The position numbers and the translations under genes were made by a program. A stretch of 64,000 bases of DNA, taken from NCBI RefSeq assembly GCF_000936425.1, contig NZ_AVFK01000003.1:248001-312000 (forward strand), given 5' to 3'. The notes under the pieces are model-generated. The model ran no database searches. It had not been told where the DNA came from and worked only from the letters and a program-made list of their open reading frames with translations. Positions 10,210-19,097 of this stretch are shown in pieces (the stretch's first letter is position 1; each line of letters opens with the position of its first letter). This DNA comes from Skermanella aerolata KACC 11604 (lineage in GTDB: Bacteria; Pseudomonadota; Alphaproteobacteria; Azospirillales; Azospirillaceae).

Positions 10210-11420
10210 GGCAGTTCTGTCGGGCAGGGAAACGTCACGGAAACTTCGGTGCCGCGGGTCCGGTCCAAGGTCATCACGCCACCCAGCTGATCAACCAGTT
10301 CGGAGATGATCTGCTGCCCTATCCTGGCGGGCGGGGAGCCGGCGGCCTTGCCGATACCGTCGTCGGTCACGGTAAGACGGGCCTGACAATCGGCCATGAC
10401 GATCAGCGCCACATCGATGGTGCCGTGCCGTTGCGGCGGGAAGGCATGTTTGTAGGCGTTGGTTACCAGCTCCGTCGTCAGCAATCCAAGCGATATCGCG
10501 AAGTCTATCCTGACCGCGGCGTCGCGGGGTTCGACGGCGACATTCAAAGTTATTTCACCTTGCCGCGAACGGTACAGGTGCGCCAGGGATTGACAAAGGT
10601 CCTGGATGAGTTCGTTTAGATTGATCGTCTGCAAGTCAGGCGATCGCATGAGCTTATGGTGGATCATGCCCAGGCAATGAAGCCTGTGCCGCAGTTCCTT
10701 CAAATCTTCGGTCAAGGCGGGAGTTTGCCGGATTTGAAGCGCCAGCAAGGTGTCCACGACCTGAAGATTGTTTCGGACCCGATGGTGTACTTCCCGCAGC
10801 AAGCTTTCCGTCTCGGCCAGGGACTTGTGCAGCCGCCTTTCCGTTTTCTTGTGCTCGCGGATTTCCTGCCTCAGCGCCAGTAGGCTCGAGCGGCCCTCGA
10901 GTTCGGTCATCACGAGATCGGCGAGGTCCTGAAGAAGCTGCTGCTGCTCTGCGCTGAAATCAGTGTGCGGCTGACTGTCGATCACGCATAGGGTGCCGAG
11001 GACATGCCCCTCCGGTGTCACCAGCGGGGCCCCGGCATAGAACCTGATGTTCGGATCGCCGGTCACGAGCGGATTGGTGCTGAACCGATCGTCCTTCGAC
11101 GCATCGCCAACCACCAGGGTTTTGGTGTCGAGGATCGTGTAGGAGCAGAATGCAACCTCGCGCCGAGTCCAGGGATCTTCGAATCCATGGCGGGACTTGA
11201 ACCATTGGCGGGTCTCGTCGATCAGCGAGATCAGCGAGATCGGCATCCCGAAGACCCTTGCCGCCAGCCGGGTGATGCGGTCGAATGCATCTTCGGGCGG
11301 CGTGTCGAGCAAGGCATAACGCTTCAGGGCGATCAGTCGCTGCGGCTCATCGACCGGGCACGGCGGTCCGGTGAAACCTTCGGGTACGCAATCGGGGGAT
11401 TGTAGCTGACGATTACCCAT
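10203..11420 (-). CDS. GAF-domain sensor histidine kinase (HisKA_2 type)
   Basis: 405 residues, with no signal peptide or membrane helix. A GAF domain covers about residues 30-175 (FDRITRLAARVFGMPISLIS through LGTLCVIDSQP), followed by a short coiled linker and an HisKA_2 dimerisation domain with LLREVHHRVRNNLQ (phosphoacceptor probably H213). The C-terminal ATPase domain has ELVTNAYKHAFPP and VTDDGIG. This GAF type is common in soluble light- or redox-linked kinases of alphaproteobacteria, but no bilin-binding cysteine position is obvious. It is upstream of and overlaps the single-domain regulator. The signal is unknown. Confidence 0.92.
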   Translation of the reverse strand: MGNRQLQSPDCVPEGFTGPPCPVDEPQRLIALKRYALLDTPPEDAFDRITRLAARVFGMPISLISLIDETRQWFKSRHGFEDPWTRREVAFCSYTILDTKTLVVGDASKDDRFSTNPLVTGDPNIRFYAGAPLVTPEGHVLGTLCVIDSQPHTDFSAEQQQLLQDLADLVMTELEGRSSLLALRQEIREHKKTERRLHKSLAETESLLREVHHRVRNNLQVVDTLLALQIRQTPALTEDLKELRHRLHCLGMIHHKLMRSPDLQTINLNELIQDLCQSLAHLYRSRQGEITLNVAVEPRDAAVRIDFAISLGLLTTELVTNAYKHAFPPQRHGTIDVALIVMADCQARLTVTDDGIGKAAGSPPARIGQQIISELVDQLGGVMTLDRTRGTEVSVTFPCPTELPC

Positions 11421-12203
11421 TTTCGTCCGCTTTCAGCTCCCTGATCACGTGGCGTAAGGTCCTTGACGTCATTCATGCCCTGGTGGGTTGTCTGGGGTAC
11501 GGTGCCTGGTGAAATTCACTCGTTCTCTAGGTGGCCGTGAGGCGATAGGGCCGCAGAAGCTGCCCTATCGATACTTCTGATCCCTTATCGGCTTATTCAA
11601 ACGTTGAAATAAAGCCGTAGGGGTTACTCGTAACATATAAGCAGAGAGAATTTATAGCCGTCTCGACTGTGCATATCCCGACAGCACAGGCGCAAGGATT
11701 GCGAATTCCACAAGGTCCTATTCCCCCTGCCTAAAGATTCTTGCGGGATGGGGGTTTGCCGTTGGTATATGATATGCGGATTGTTTAAAAATTAGGGCGA
11801 GACCAGAAGATTCGACCTGGAGATTGCCGAGTTTCTTGCGGAGGAAACGTTGCGTCCGTATCGACCACAGTCCTTGACCTATTCCATTTTGCCTTGCCGG
11901 ACGCTGCCGCGCCGCAAAACCATCGCGTTCGATATCTTGAATACCAAGTTCTCGACTGTGGAAGACCTAGTCGGGGTGCCGGGTTGTGACGGCCCGGCGG
12001 ACCTTGCGGTCTTGCCTCCCCATCGACGGCAACTGGTTCAGGCGATCCCATAGATGAGGATAATGGCAGGCATGATCCGGAAACTCGTCAGAAGATGCCC
12101 AAAATCAGTTTTGAACAGGAAGAATCCTAAGAACCTGTTCGACGGCCACGTCAATTCCCCGGTCTCTCCCGCTTGTTGCCCGAAGGTCGCTTGAAGGTTG
12201 AAG
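11421..12203. other. intergenic region between divergent kinase genes
   Basis: A 783-base stretch with no gene I can support, between two divergently transcribed kinase genes. It is more AT-rich around 11590-11780. It contains an imperfect hairpin GGCTTATTCAA/ACG/TTGAAATAAAGCC (11590-11616) and the small palindrome GTTACTCGTAAC (11633-11644). Short open frames near 11785-12053 exist on both strands but have no recognisable protein pattern. It may hold both kinase promoters and the decayed remains of a gene. Confidence 0.5.
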
Positions 12204-13688
12204 ATGAAGCGAAACGGGTCATTCCTTGGCGGCGTACTGAAGACGGTTCGATACCCTCTGGTTCTGGTCGACGGAAAGGGCAGGGTCGAAATGGCCAGTC
12301 ATGCCGCCGCCGACCTTCTTGACGTCTTGCCCGGGGCCATCCGCGGCATGAGCATCGGTGAAGTCGCCGGATCTCACGGCACCTTGCTGCACGACGCGGT
12401 GACCTCGGCGTTAGCCTCCGGTGCGCCGCATACCACCGAGCTCCATATCCGCGGCCGTTCGTTCGACGTCATGATCGAACCGGTAAGGACGAGCGATGTG
12501 GATGAGGCGACCGGAGCCGTGATCCACGTCACCCAAAGGTCCATGCTGCCACTCGAAGGATCGGCATTCGGGCCGGCCGGCGACCGTCTCTGGCTGATCC
12601 TCAATCAACTCCCTCACGCCGTCTACTGGAAGGACCGGCACTCCCGATACCTGGGTGGAAACAGGATTTTCGCCGAGGTTGTCGGACTTGCGTCGTTTCA
12701 AGCGGTCCCGGGCATCACCGACTACGATATCATGGAGAAGTCGGATGCCGAGGCCGTCCGCCGCGAGGACGAGCATGTCATGACGACCGGCAAGGTACTG
12801 CTCAGCGTCGAGCAACCGCTCAGGCTGGCAAACGGTGGAGCGGTCATCGAGAAGCTCAAGGTTCCGCTGTGCTCGGAGAGCGGCGAAACGATCGGTATTC
12901 TGTGCGTTGCCAGGGACGTCACCGAACAGAAACGGGCCGAAGCACGACTGCTTTCGGACAAGTTGGCGGCCGAGCAGGCAAGCCGGGCGAAGACCAGCCT
13001 CTTTGCCGCCGCCAGCCACGATCTTCGCCAGCCCGTTCAGGCGCTGGCACTGTTCGCCAAGCTCCTGGGCAACCGCGTGGACGATCCCGGAGCGAAGAAC
13101 CTGGTCAAGCTGATCCAGCAATCTGTTCTGTCGCTGGCAAATCTCCTGGAAGCGGTCATCCACCTCTCGAAGCTGGATGCCGGGGTGATCGAACCGGACA
13201 TCCGCCGGACAGCGGTGGGCGAACTGCTCGAAAGGCTCGGCGACGAGTTCTCTCCCCAGGCTGCCGAGAAGAATCTGGGAATCATCGTCGTCCGGTCCGG
13301 CTTGGAAGTGCGCAGCGATCCGCTTCTCCTGGAGCGGATCCTGCGTAACCTCATCTCCAATGCCATCCGCTATACGGAGCGAGGGCGGGTCCTGATCGGA
13401 TGCCGCAGGCAGGGAGAGGAGATGAGTATCGAGGTGTGGGACACCGGGATCGGCATACCGGCCGATCAGTTCGGTGAGATATTCCGGGAGTTTCATCGGA
13501 GCCATAAGAAGTCCCACAGGGCCATCGAGGGCTTCGGCATCGGACTGGCGATCGTCGACCGCCTGACGGCCCTTCTCGGCCACCGGATCGAAATCTCGTC
13601 CTCGCCCGGCAAGGGCACGGTCTTCCGGATCGAAGGGATAGCCCGCTGCAAGCAACCGAAGGCTTTGAGCCGGTACGCACCGGGTTGA
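12204..13688 (+). CDS. PAS-domain sensor histidine kinase (orphan)
   Basis: A soluble kinase of 494 residues. A PAS-like segment (about 12-112) is followed by a second PAS/PAC domain (about 125-242, ending [20 protein letters not shown]), a coiled coil, the H box [20 protein letters not shown] (H272), then N box [13 protein letters not shown]1 DTGIGIP and G2 [13 protein letters not shown]. The SHDLRQPxQAL form marks a distinct HisKA subgroup often fused to receiver domains; here the protein ends after the ATPase domain and no regulator is adjacent. The ATG at 12204 has AAGG at a suitable distance; an in-frame TTG at 12198 is less likely. The partner and signal are unknown. Confidence 0.9.
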
Positions 13689-13925
13689 AGCGGTCGACGC
13701 GGGACCGGCGTCCCGGCGCTCGCTGGCGATACCGGAAGCTGTTCGTTGCGTCTGGCGGGTCGGTCGCCCTCTGGTGAAGGCCGGCACCTTCCAGCCTGCG
13801 ACCGACGCCATTATGGTCGTAGCGGACCGCTGGATCGACCAGGCGTCCGGCCGGTTGGTCATGGTCCTCCGGTCGTCGCCTAAGCATCGGCTTTTCCCTC
13901 CGTTCATTCCCCGAATGACACAAAG

Positions 13926-13949
13926 ACCGGGCGGCGCAAGCCGCCGGTT
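13926..13949 (+). terminator. possible hairpin terminator after the PAS kinase
   Basis: ACCGGGCGGC, GCAA loop, GCCGCCGGTT folds into a stem of 9-10 pairs with one bulged G. It lies 240 bases after the kinase stop and is followed by only a short T-rich stretch, so factor-independent termination is uncertain. Confidence 0.35.
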
Positions 13950-13993
13950 CTTGGCGCCCGGCCCATGAAACCGGCCATTTCAGGTTATGCCAT

Positions 13994-14029
13994 TATTTGT
14001 TTGACAAATAGCGGTATGTCCGGTGAACT
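13994..14029 (+). promoter_or_regulatory. promoter with overlapping operator for the 14176-18949 operon
   Basis: TTGACA (14001-14006) is a consensus -35 box, and TGAACT (14024-14029) sits 17 bases later as a plausible -10. TATTTGT (13994-14000) and ACAAATA (14004-14010) are perfect 7-base arms around TTG, overlapping the -35 box, as a repressor site would. No regulator gene is adjacent. The position, about 150 bases upstream of the first gene, is reasonable. The rest of the 13689-14175 gap shows no gene. Confidence 0.5.
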
Positions 14030-14175
14030 GAACTGGTCCGGTGTCGAAACGAACCAGGGCCACGGGGCTCCAGATGCGCTCCGCGCGGACGACGAACCGC
14101 ATGAAAGAATAGCGGGCCTGCTCCACTTGCGCAGAGTTCCACGGCGCAGGTCCCGATAAATCGGGGAGGAATGAG

Positions 14176-15408
14176 ATGCGTTTTCCGGCAGCTACCGCCG
14201 TGGCGGCGATCCTGACATGTCTGGCTCTTCCAAGCGCCGGTCAGGAGCTTCCTGTATTCAAGGTCGGGGTTCTCAACGATCAGTCCGGACTCTATTCGGA
14301 CATCGCCGGGCTGGGTTCGGTCGAGGCGGCCAGGATGGCGGTCGAGGACTTCAAGCCCGAGGAAAAGGGCTTCCGGGTCGAGATCATCGCCGCCGACCAC
14401 CAGAACAAGACCGATATCGGCTCCAACGTCACCCGGCAGTGGTTCGACCGCGAAAAGGTCGATGTCGTGGCCGACGTTCCGACTTCCTCGATAGCGCTGG
14501 CCGTCGCCGAGATCGCGAAGAACATGGACAAGGTGTTCCTGGTCGCCAGCGCCGGCACGTCCGACCTGACGGGCAAGAGCTGCACGCCAAACACCGTCCA
14601 CTGGACTTACGACACCTGGTCGCTCGCCAACGGCACGGCCAAGGCCGTGATCGGGACCGGCGGCGACACGTGGTACTTCCTGACGGCCGACTACGCCTTC
14701 GGCCATTCCCTGGAGCGCGATGCGACCGGCATCATCGACGCCAATGGCGGCAAGGTCCTGGGCGGGGTCCGGACGCCGTTCCAGACCAACGATTTCTCCT
14801 CCTTCCTGCTCCAGGCGCAGGGCAGCGGGGCAAAGATCGTCGCGCTCGCCAGTTCCGGCGGCGATACCATCACCACGGTCAAGCAGGCGTCCGAGTTCGG
14901 CATCACCAGCGGCGGCCAGAAGCTGGCCGGCCTGCTGGTCTTCCTGACCGACGTCCACTCGATCGGCCTGGAAACCGCGCAGGGACTGCTGCTGACGGAG
15001 GCCTTCTACTGGGACCTCAACGACGGTACGCGGGCCTGGACCAAGCGGTTCGTCCAGCGGAACGGCGGCAAGTATCCGACCATGAACCAGGCCGGGACCT
15101 ACGCGTCCATCCTCCACTGGATGAAGGCGGTGGCGGCGATGCCGGACAAGGATGCAGCGCGCAGCGGCAAGGCGGTGGTCGAGCGGATGAAGACCATGCC
15201 CGCCGAAGATCCGCTGTTCGGCAAGAGCACGATCCGCGCCGATGGCCGTACCCTCCACGACATGTACCTGTTCGAAGTCAAGAAGCCGTCGGAGTCCAAG
15301 GGGCCGTACGACTACTACAAGCTGGTCAACACCATTCCAGGTGACGAAGCCTTCCGCCCGCTGGCGTCGTCGGAATGCCCGCTGATCAAAGCGACCGCGG
15401 CGAAGTGA
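14176..15408 (+). CDS. ABC transporter substrate-binding protein, branched-chain amino acid (Liv) type
   Basis: 410 residues with a Sec signal peptide (MRFPAATAVAAILTCLALPS, cleavage near AGQ) and a type I periplasmic binding fold beginning FKVGVLNDQSGLYSDIAG. This family binds amino acids, amides, urea and aromatic acids. GGGAGG precedes the ATG. No Liv permease or ATPase gene is in the window, so it is an orphan binding subunit or serves an unlinked transporter. It is first in a tight operon with an MFS permease, an enoyl-CoA hydratase homologue and an acyl-CoA ligase, which suggests the ligand is a carboxylic acid that is later activated with CoA. That substrate assignment is inference. 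Confidence 0.87.
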   Translation: MRFPAATAVAAILTCLALPSAGQELPVFKVGVLNDQSGLYSDIAGLGSVEAARMAVEDFKPEEKGFRVEIIAADHQNKTDIGSNVTRQWFDREKVDVVADVPTSSIALAVAEIAKNMDKVFLVASAGTSDLTGKSCTPNTVHWTYDTWSLANGTAKAVIGTGGDTWYFLTADYAFGHSLERDATGIIDANGGKVLGGVRTPFQTNDFSSFLLQAQGSGAKIVALASSGGDTITTVKQASEFGITSGGQKLAGLLVFLTDVHSIGLETAQGLLLTEAFYWDLNDGTRAWTKRFVQRNGGKYPTMNQAGTYASILHWMKAVAAMPDKDAARSGKAVVERMKTMPAEDPLFGKSTIRADGRTLHDMYLFEVKKPSESKGPYDYYKLVNTIPGDEAFRPLASSECPLIKATAAK

Positions 15409-16649
15409 CTACAGCGGCGCCCGGCACCGGCAAAGCCGCTTCGCTGATCCTTCTGCTGATCAGCGAAGTGGCCGCAATGTCGGTGTGGTTCGCGACCACG
15501 GCGTCGCTGGCCGACATCAAGGCCCACTGGCAGCTGGGAGCCTTCCATGAAGCCTTGCTGACCAGCAGCGTCCAGGCGGGCTTCGTCGCGGGGACACTGC
15601 TGAGCGCGCTGCTCAGCCTGTCGGACCGGAAGGATCTGCGCCGGCTGTTCAGCGTTTCCGCCCTTATCGCGGCGGCGGCCAACCTGACGGTTCTGGCGTT
15701 CGAACCGACCAGCGTCATGATCCCGGTCCTGCGTTTCGTCACCGGGATGTGCATGGCCGGCGTCTATCCGGTCGGCATGAAGATCGCCTCCACCTGGGCC
15801 AGGAACGGGACCAAAGCCGGGGTCAAGGGCGATATGGGATTGCTGATCGGCCTGCTGATCGCGGCGCTGACGCTCGGCTCCGCGTCGCCCCATCTCCTGT
15901 CGGCTTTCGGCGGGGTGGACTGGCGCATCCCTTATCTGACGGCATCCGCCGGCGCGCTGCTGGCAGGGGGGCTGGTGCTGCTCGTCGCCATCGGACCCAA
16001 CGTCGCCAAGGCGCCGCCGCTGAAGCTGGCGAACGCTCTGGAGGCGTGGCGCAACTACCCGCTGCGGCTGGCCAATCTCGGCTATCTGGGCCACATGTGG
16101 GAACTCTACGCCATGTGGGCCTGGATCGCCCTGTTCATCAACGAGAGCTTTACGCTCACCCTGGGGGAGGATGCCGGCTTCTATGCCAAGCTGGCGACCT
16201 TCGCCATCGTCGGGGCGGGCGCAGTCGGTGCGCTGGGCGGAGGGTGGCTTGCCGACCGTTGGGGTCGGACGCTGGTGACGTCGCTGTCGATGGCGGTCAG
16301 CGGAAGCTGTGCCCTGGTCATCGGCTTTTTCTTCGGCGGCCCCCCGGCCCTGATCGTCGCCGTCGGCCTGGTCTGGGGCATCAGCATCATCGCGGACTCC
16401 GCCCAGTTTTCCGCCACCGTGACCGAGCTGAGCGACCGATCCCTGATCGGCACCATGCTCACGATCCAGACCTGCGTCGGCTTCCTGCTGACGCTGGTCA
16501 GCATCCACCTCATTCCCTTCGTCGTCGATCTCGTCGGTTGGCGCTATGCTTTCGCGATCCTCGCGGTCGGTCCGTTCCTGGGCATCGTCGCCATGCTCCG
16601 TCTCCGCGGGGACCCGGCGGCATACCGGATCGCGGCCGGATGCCGCTGA
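15405..16649 (+). CDS. MFS transporter
   Basis: About 414 residues and about 12 hydrophobic helices from LILLLISEVAAMSVWFATTA onwards. The loop motif between helices 2 and 3 is present in modified form (LSDRKDLRRLF), and GGWLADRWGRTL is the counterpart in the second half. I placed the start at a GTG that overlaps the previous stop as GTGA, implying coupled translation; an ATG at 15375 inside the previous gene would add ten residues. Being in an operon with a binding protein and CoA-activation genes, it may import or export the same carboxylic acid. Substrate unknown. Confidence 0.87.
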   Translation: MTTAAPGTGKAASLILLLISEVAAMSVWFATTASLADIKAHWQLGAFHEALLTSSVQAGFVAGTLLSALLSLSDRKDLRRLFSVSALIAAAANLTVLAFEPTSVMIPVLRFVTGMCMAGVYPVGMKIASTWARNGTKAGVKGDMGLLIGLLIAALTLGSASPHLLSAFGGVDWRIPYLTASAGALLAGGLVLLVAIGPNVAKAPPLKLANALEAWRNYPLRLANLGYLGHMWELYAMWAWIALFINESFTLTLGEDAGFYAKLATFAIVGAGAVGALGGGWLADRWGRTLVTSLSMAVSGSCALVIGFFFGGPPALIVAVGLVWGISIIADSAQFSATVTELSDRSLIGTMLTIQTCVGFLLTLVSIHLIPFVVDLVGWRYAFAILAVGPFLGIVAMLRLRGDPAAYRIAAGCR

Positions 16650-16697
16650 CGCCGATATCGCCGACGCCAATATCATAGCTGGAAAGGCAGTCCACCC

Positions 16698-17522
16698 ATG
16701 GATTACACGACGATCAAGCTCGAGAAACGCGGCGGCGTGGCGTGGCTGGTCCTCAACCGGCCCGAACGGCTGAATGCCCTCAACCAAACGATGCTCGGCG
16801 AGATAAACGCGGCGCTCGACGACGCCGAGGCCGATGAGGCGATCAGGGCGGTGGTCGTGACCGGCGCCGGCACCGCGTTCTCCTCCGGCTTCGACCTCAA
16901 GGAGCAGATGGAGAAGCGGCCCCAGGGCATCGGCCAGTGGCGCGGCATCCTGCGTAAGGACTTCGACACCGTCCTGCGCTTCTGGCACTTTCCGAAACCG
17001 ACCATCGCCGCCGTCAACGGCCACTGCCTGGCCGGAGCCTTCGAACTGGCGCTTGCCTGCGACATGACCCTGGCGGCGGATACGGCGGTGTTCGGCGAAC
17101 CCGAACTGAAGTTCGGCGCCGGAATCGTCGTGATGCTGCTGCCCTGGATCGTCGGGCCGAAGATCGCCAAGGAGATCATCATGACAGGCGCCGACCGGAT
17201 ATCGGCCGCCGAGGCTCACCGGATCGGCGTCGTCAACCGGATCGTCCCCGCCGCCGATCTGGAAGCCGCCGCGACGACCCTGGCGCTGCATCTGGCCGCC
17301 GTCGATCCCAGCCTGATGCGGCAGACCAAGCGGGCGCTCAACCGCAGCTTCGAGATCATGGGCATGGGCGAAGCGCTGGAAGCAGCATTGGACATCGACC
17401 TCCAGATCGAGGGGGAGGGGTCTCCGGACAAGATCCAGTTCATGGAGATCGCCCGCCGCGACGGGTTGAGGGCGGCGCTGGCATGGCGCGACGCGCGCTT
17501 TCCGAAGGAACAGGGCGCATGA
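16698..17522 (+). CDS. enoyl-CoA hydratase/isomerase family protein
   Basis: 274 residues of the crotonase fold. The CoA-binding and oxyanion-hole motifs are TGAGTAFSSGFDLKEQ (about 55-70) and NGHCLAGAFELALACDM (about 110-126). A glutamate in FGEPELKFGAG lies where catalytic acids occur. The family covers hydratases, isomerases, lyases and hydrolases, so the exact reaction is open. It does not closely resemble feruloyl-CoA hydratase/lyase. Its last codons overlap the start of the CoA ligase as ATGA, so the pair probably acts in sequence: activation of an acid to its CoA ester, then hydration or cleavage. Confidence 0.88.
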   Translation: MDYTTIKLEKRGGVAWLVLNRPERLNALNQTMLGEINAALDDAEADEAIRAVVVTGAGTAFSSGFDLKEQMEKRPQGIGQWRGILRKDFDTVLRFWHFPKPTIAAVNGHCLAGAFELALACDMTLAADTAVFGEPELKFGAGIVVMLLPWIVGPKIAKEIIMTGADRISAAEAHRIGVVNRIVPAADLEAAATTLALHLAAVDPSLMRQTKRALNRSFEIMGMGEALEAALDIDLQIEGEGSPDKIQFMEIARRDGLRAALAWRDARFPKEQGA

Positions 17523-18949
17523 CCTCGGCGCTGGCCTCGCTCATGCTGGATGCCCTGCGGGACGGGCGTGCGCCTGTCGTCCAGGAGGGAGAAACGTCGT
17601 TCGACGCGTCAGGCCTGCTGGATCATGCGAGCGCCGTCCACGACGGCCTCCTCCGGCATGGGCTGCGTCAGGATGAACCGGTCGTGGTCCGCGTGCGGAA
17701 CCATCCGGCCGATTTCGCCACGTTCCTGGCGGTCTGGATGGCCGGAGGGGTCGTCGTCCCCGTCCATGCCGGAGTCCCCGATGCCGTCCTGCGCGGGCTC
17801 GTCGAGAGGACGGCCGCCCGCATCGTGGTCGAGGGGGAGAGCGGCGTCATCGGCGAGACCGGCCTGACCCCGCCGGACCGCCCGCTGCTGCGCGGCGCCG
17901 CCCTGGTCATCTTCACCTCGGGCTCGACCGGCACGCCCAAGGGCGTCGTCCTGGAGCATGAGCGCTTCGCCGGCAAGATGCGCGCCTTGCAGGAAATCCT
18001 GCGGTTCTCGCCGGACACGCGGACCCTGCTGCCCTTGCAGGTGACCTTCATCTTCGGCATCTGGGTCGGGTTGCTGTCCATCCTCAGCGGCGCGCATCTT
18101 CGGCTGATGTCGCGCTTCACGCCGGGTGCCGCGCGTGCCGCCCTCGACGACGGCATCACCAGTGCCGCCCTCGTCCCGACGATGCTGAGGGCGCTGTTCG
18201 CGGACGCCCAGGGCGCCGGCAGCGCTCCGGCGCTGGCGCAGGTCCTTACCGGCGGCGAACCGCTCGGCAGTGGTCTGGGCCAGCGGATCGCGACGGCTTG
18301 GCCCGGTGCCGGCATCTACGATCTTTACGGACTGACCGAAACGGGATCGTGCGACTTCTGTCTTCGCCCGGAGGACCTGGAGCGCGGCATCGGTTCCATC
18401 GGCCGCCCGACGCCGGGCGTCGAGTTCCGCATCGCCGATCCCTCGGCGGACAGCGTCGGCGAACTCCGCATACGGACGCCGTTCGGCATGGTTGGATACC
18501 TGGACCAGGAGGACCTGACGCAGGCATCCTTCCAGGACGGCTTCTTCCGGACCGGCGACCTCGCGCGTCGGCGCGCCGATGGGTTCGTGGAACTGGCCGG
18601 ACGCTCCAAGGACGTCATCTCGCGCGGCGGCAACAAGATCGTCCCGCTGGAGATCGACCGTCTCTTCGCGTCGCATCCCGACGTGGCCGCCGCCTTGACG
18701 ACGGGCGTTCCGGACCCGCTGCTCGGCGAGCGCATCCATCTCCTGATCGTGCCGCAGCCGGGCGCCCTCCTCGATCAACCGGCGCTGCTGGCCTGGGCGT
18801 CCGACAAGATCGAGAAGTTCAAGCTGCCCGACGTCATCCACTTCGCCGCCGAGCTTCCGGCGGGCCGCACCGGAAAAGCCGATCGCGGTGCGCTCAGGGA
18901 GCGGATCGCGTTGGGTCTGGAACGTTATACCAAGAGCCCAAGAGGCTGA
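17519..18949 (+). CDS. AMP-dependent acyl-CoA ligase (class I adenylate-forming)
   Basis: 476 residues from the ATG at 17519 (ATGA overlap with the hydratase gene). Adenylation motifs in order: the phosphate-binding loop VIFTSGSTGTPKGV (about 127-140), the A5-type YGLTETG, A7/A8 FRTGDLARR and ELAGRSKDVISRGG, and the terminal catalytic lysine in GRTGKADR. It would form an acyl-adenylate and then an acyl-CoA from a carboxylic acid. At 476 residues it is shorter than acetyl-CoA synthetase and closer to aryl or medium-chain ligases. The substrate is unknown. The stop codon lies at the left edge of a dispersed repeat (18941-19059), so the last residues may derive from repeat insertion. Confidence 0.88.
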   Translation: MTSALASLMLDALRDGRAPVVQEGETSFDASGLLDHASAVHDGLLRHGLRQDEPVVVRVRNHPADFATFLAVWMAGGVVVPVHAGVPDAVLRGLVERTAARIVVEGESGVIGETGLTPPDRPLLRGAALVIFTSGSTGTPKGVVLEHERFAGKMRALQEILRFSPDTRTLLPLQVTFIFGIWVGLLSILSGAHLRLMSRFTPGAARAALDDGITSAALVPTMLRALFADAQGAGSAPALAQVLTGGEPLGSGLGQRIATAWPGAGIYDLYGLTETGSCDFCLRPEDLERGIGSIGRPTPGVEFRIADPSADSVGELRIRTPFGMVGYLDQEDLTQASFQDGFFRTGDLARRRADGFVELAGRSKDVISRGGNKIVPLEIDRLFASHPDVAAALTTGVPDPLLGERIHLLIVPQPGALLDQPALLAWASDKIEKFKLPDVIHFAAELPAGRTGKADRGALRERIALGLERYTKSPRG

Positions 18950-19059
18950 CCGGCGGTCGGCAAGTGTTGGGCCACGGCCCAACCTACGAAGCAGGAGCCT
19001 GTAGGTTGGGCCGTGGCCCAACAAACACTGTCCTAACAGGTCAATCTCTTCGGCCCCTG
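18941..19059 (+). repeat. dispersed palindromic repeat, copy A
   Basis: The core is an inverted repeat with perfect 23-base arms (18965-18987 and 19001-19023) and a 13-base spacer. Each arm contains TTGGGCCACGGCCCAA, itself able to fold. The flanks GACCGGCGGTCGGCAA on the left and GGTCAATCTCTTCGGCCC on the right (19039 onward) are shared with the copy at 28161-28279, giving about 118 matching positions at a constant offset of 9220 bases. It sits at the 3' end of the CoA ligase gene and may end transcription. Confidence 0.85.
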
Positions 19060-19066
19060 AAATCAG

Positions 19067-19091
19067 ATGTCGGGCCGCTTCAGCCCGACAT
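19067..19091. terminator. hairpin between convergent genes
   Basis: ATGTCGGGC (19067-19075) and GCCCGACAT (19083-19091) are perfect 9-base arms with a 7-base loop. It lies between the CoA ligase (+) and the GFA gene (-), whose stop is seven bases away, and can serve both. The arms match the outer part of the second repeat type at 21933-22016, so this is probably a short relative of that element. Confidence 0.55.
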
Positions 19092-19097
19092 GTCTGT

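Noticed and set aside
11785..12053. Small overlapping frames in the kinase intergenic gap
   Set aside because: No ribosome site, no recognisable protein pattern, and both strands equally open.
12411..13907. Open frame of 498 codons on the minus strand opposite the PAS kinase
   Set aside because: No recognisable domain, arginine/proline-rich composition and full overlap with a well-defined kinase.
15315..17291. Open frame of 658 codons antisense to the MFS and enoyl-CoA hydratase genes
   Set aside because: Low-complexity translation typical of antisense frames at high GC; both genes on the other strand are convincing.
16698..18949. Feruloyl-CoA synthetase plus hydratase/lyase pair
   Set aside because: The hydratase homologue lacks the sequence blocks I associate with feruloyl-CoA hydratase/lyase, so the substrate is left open.
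18965..19023. Terminal inverted repeats of an insertion sequence
   Set aside because: The two arms are only 13 bases apart, so no transposase can lie between them; it is a compact palindrome, not an IS end pair.
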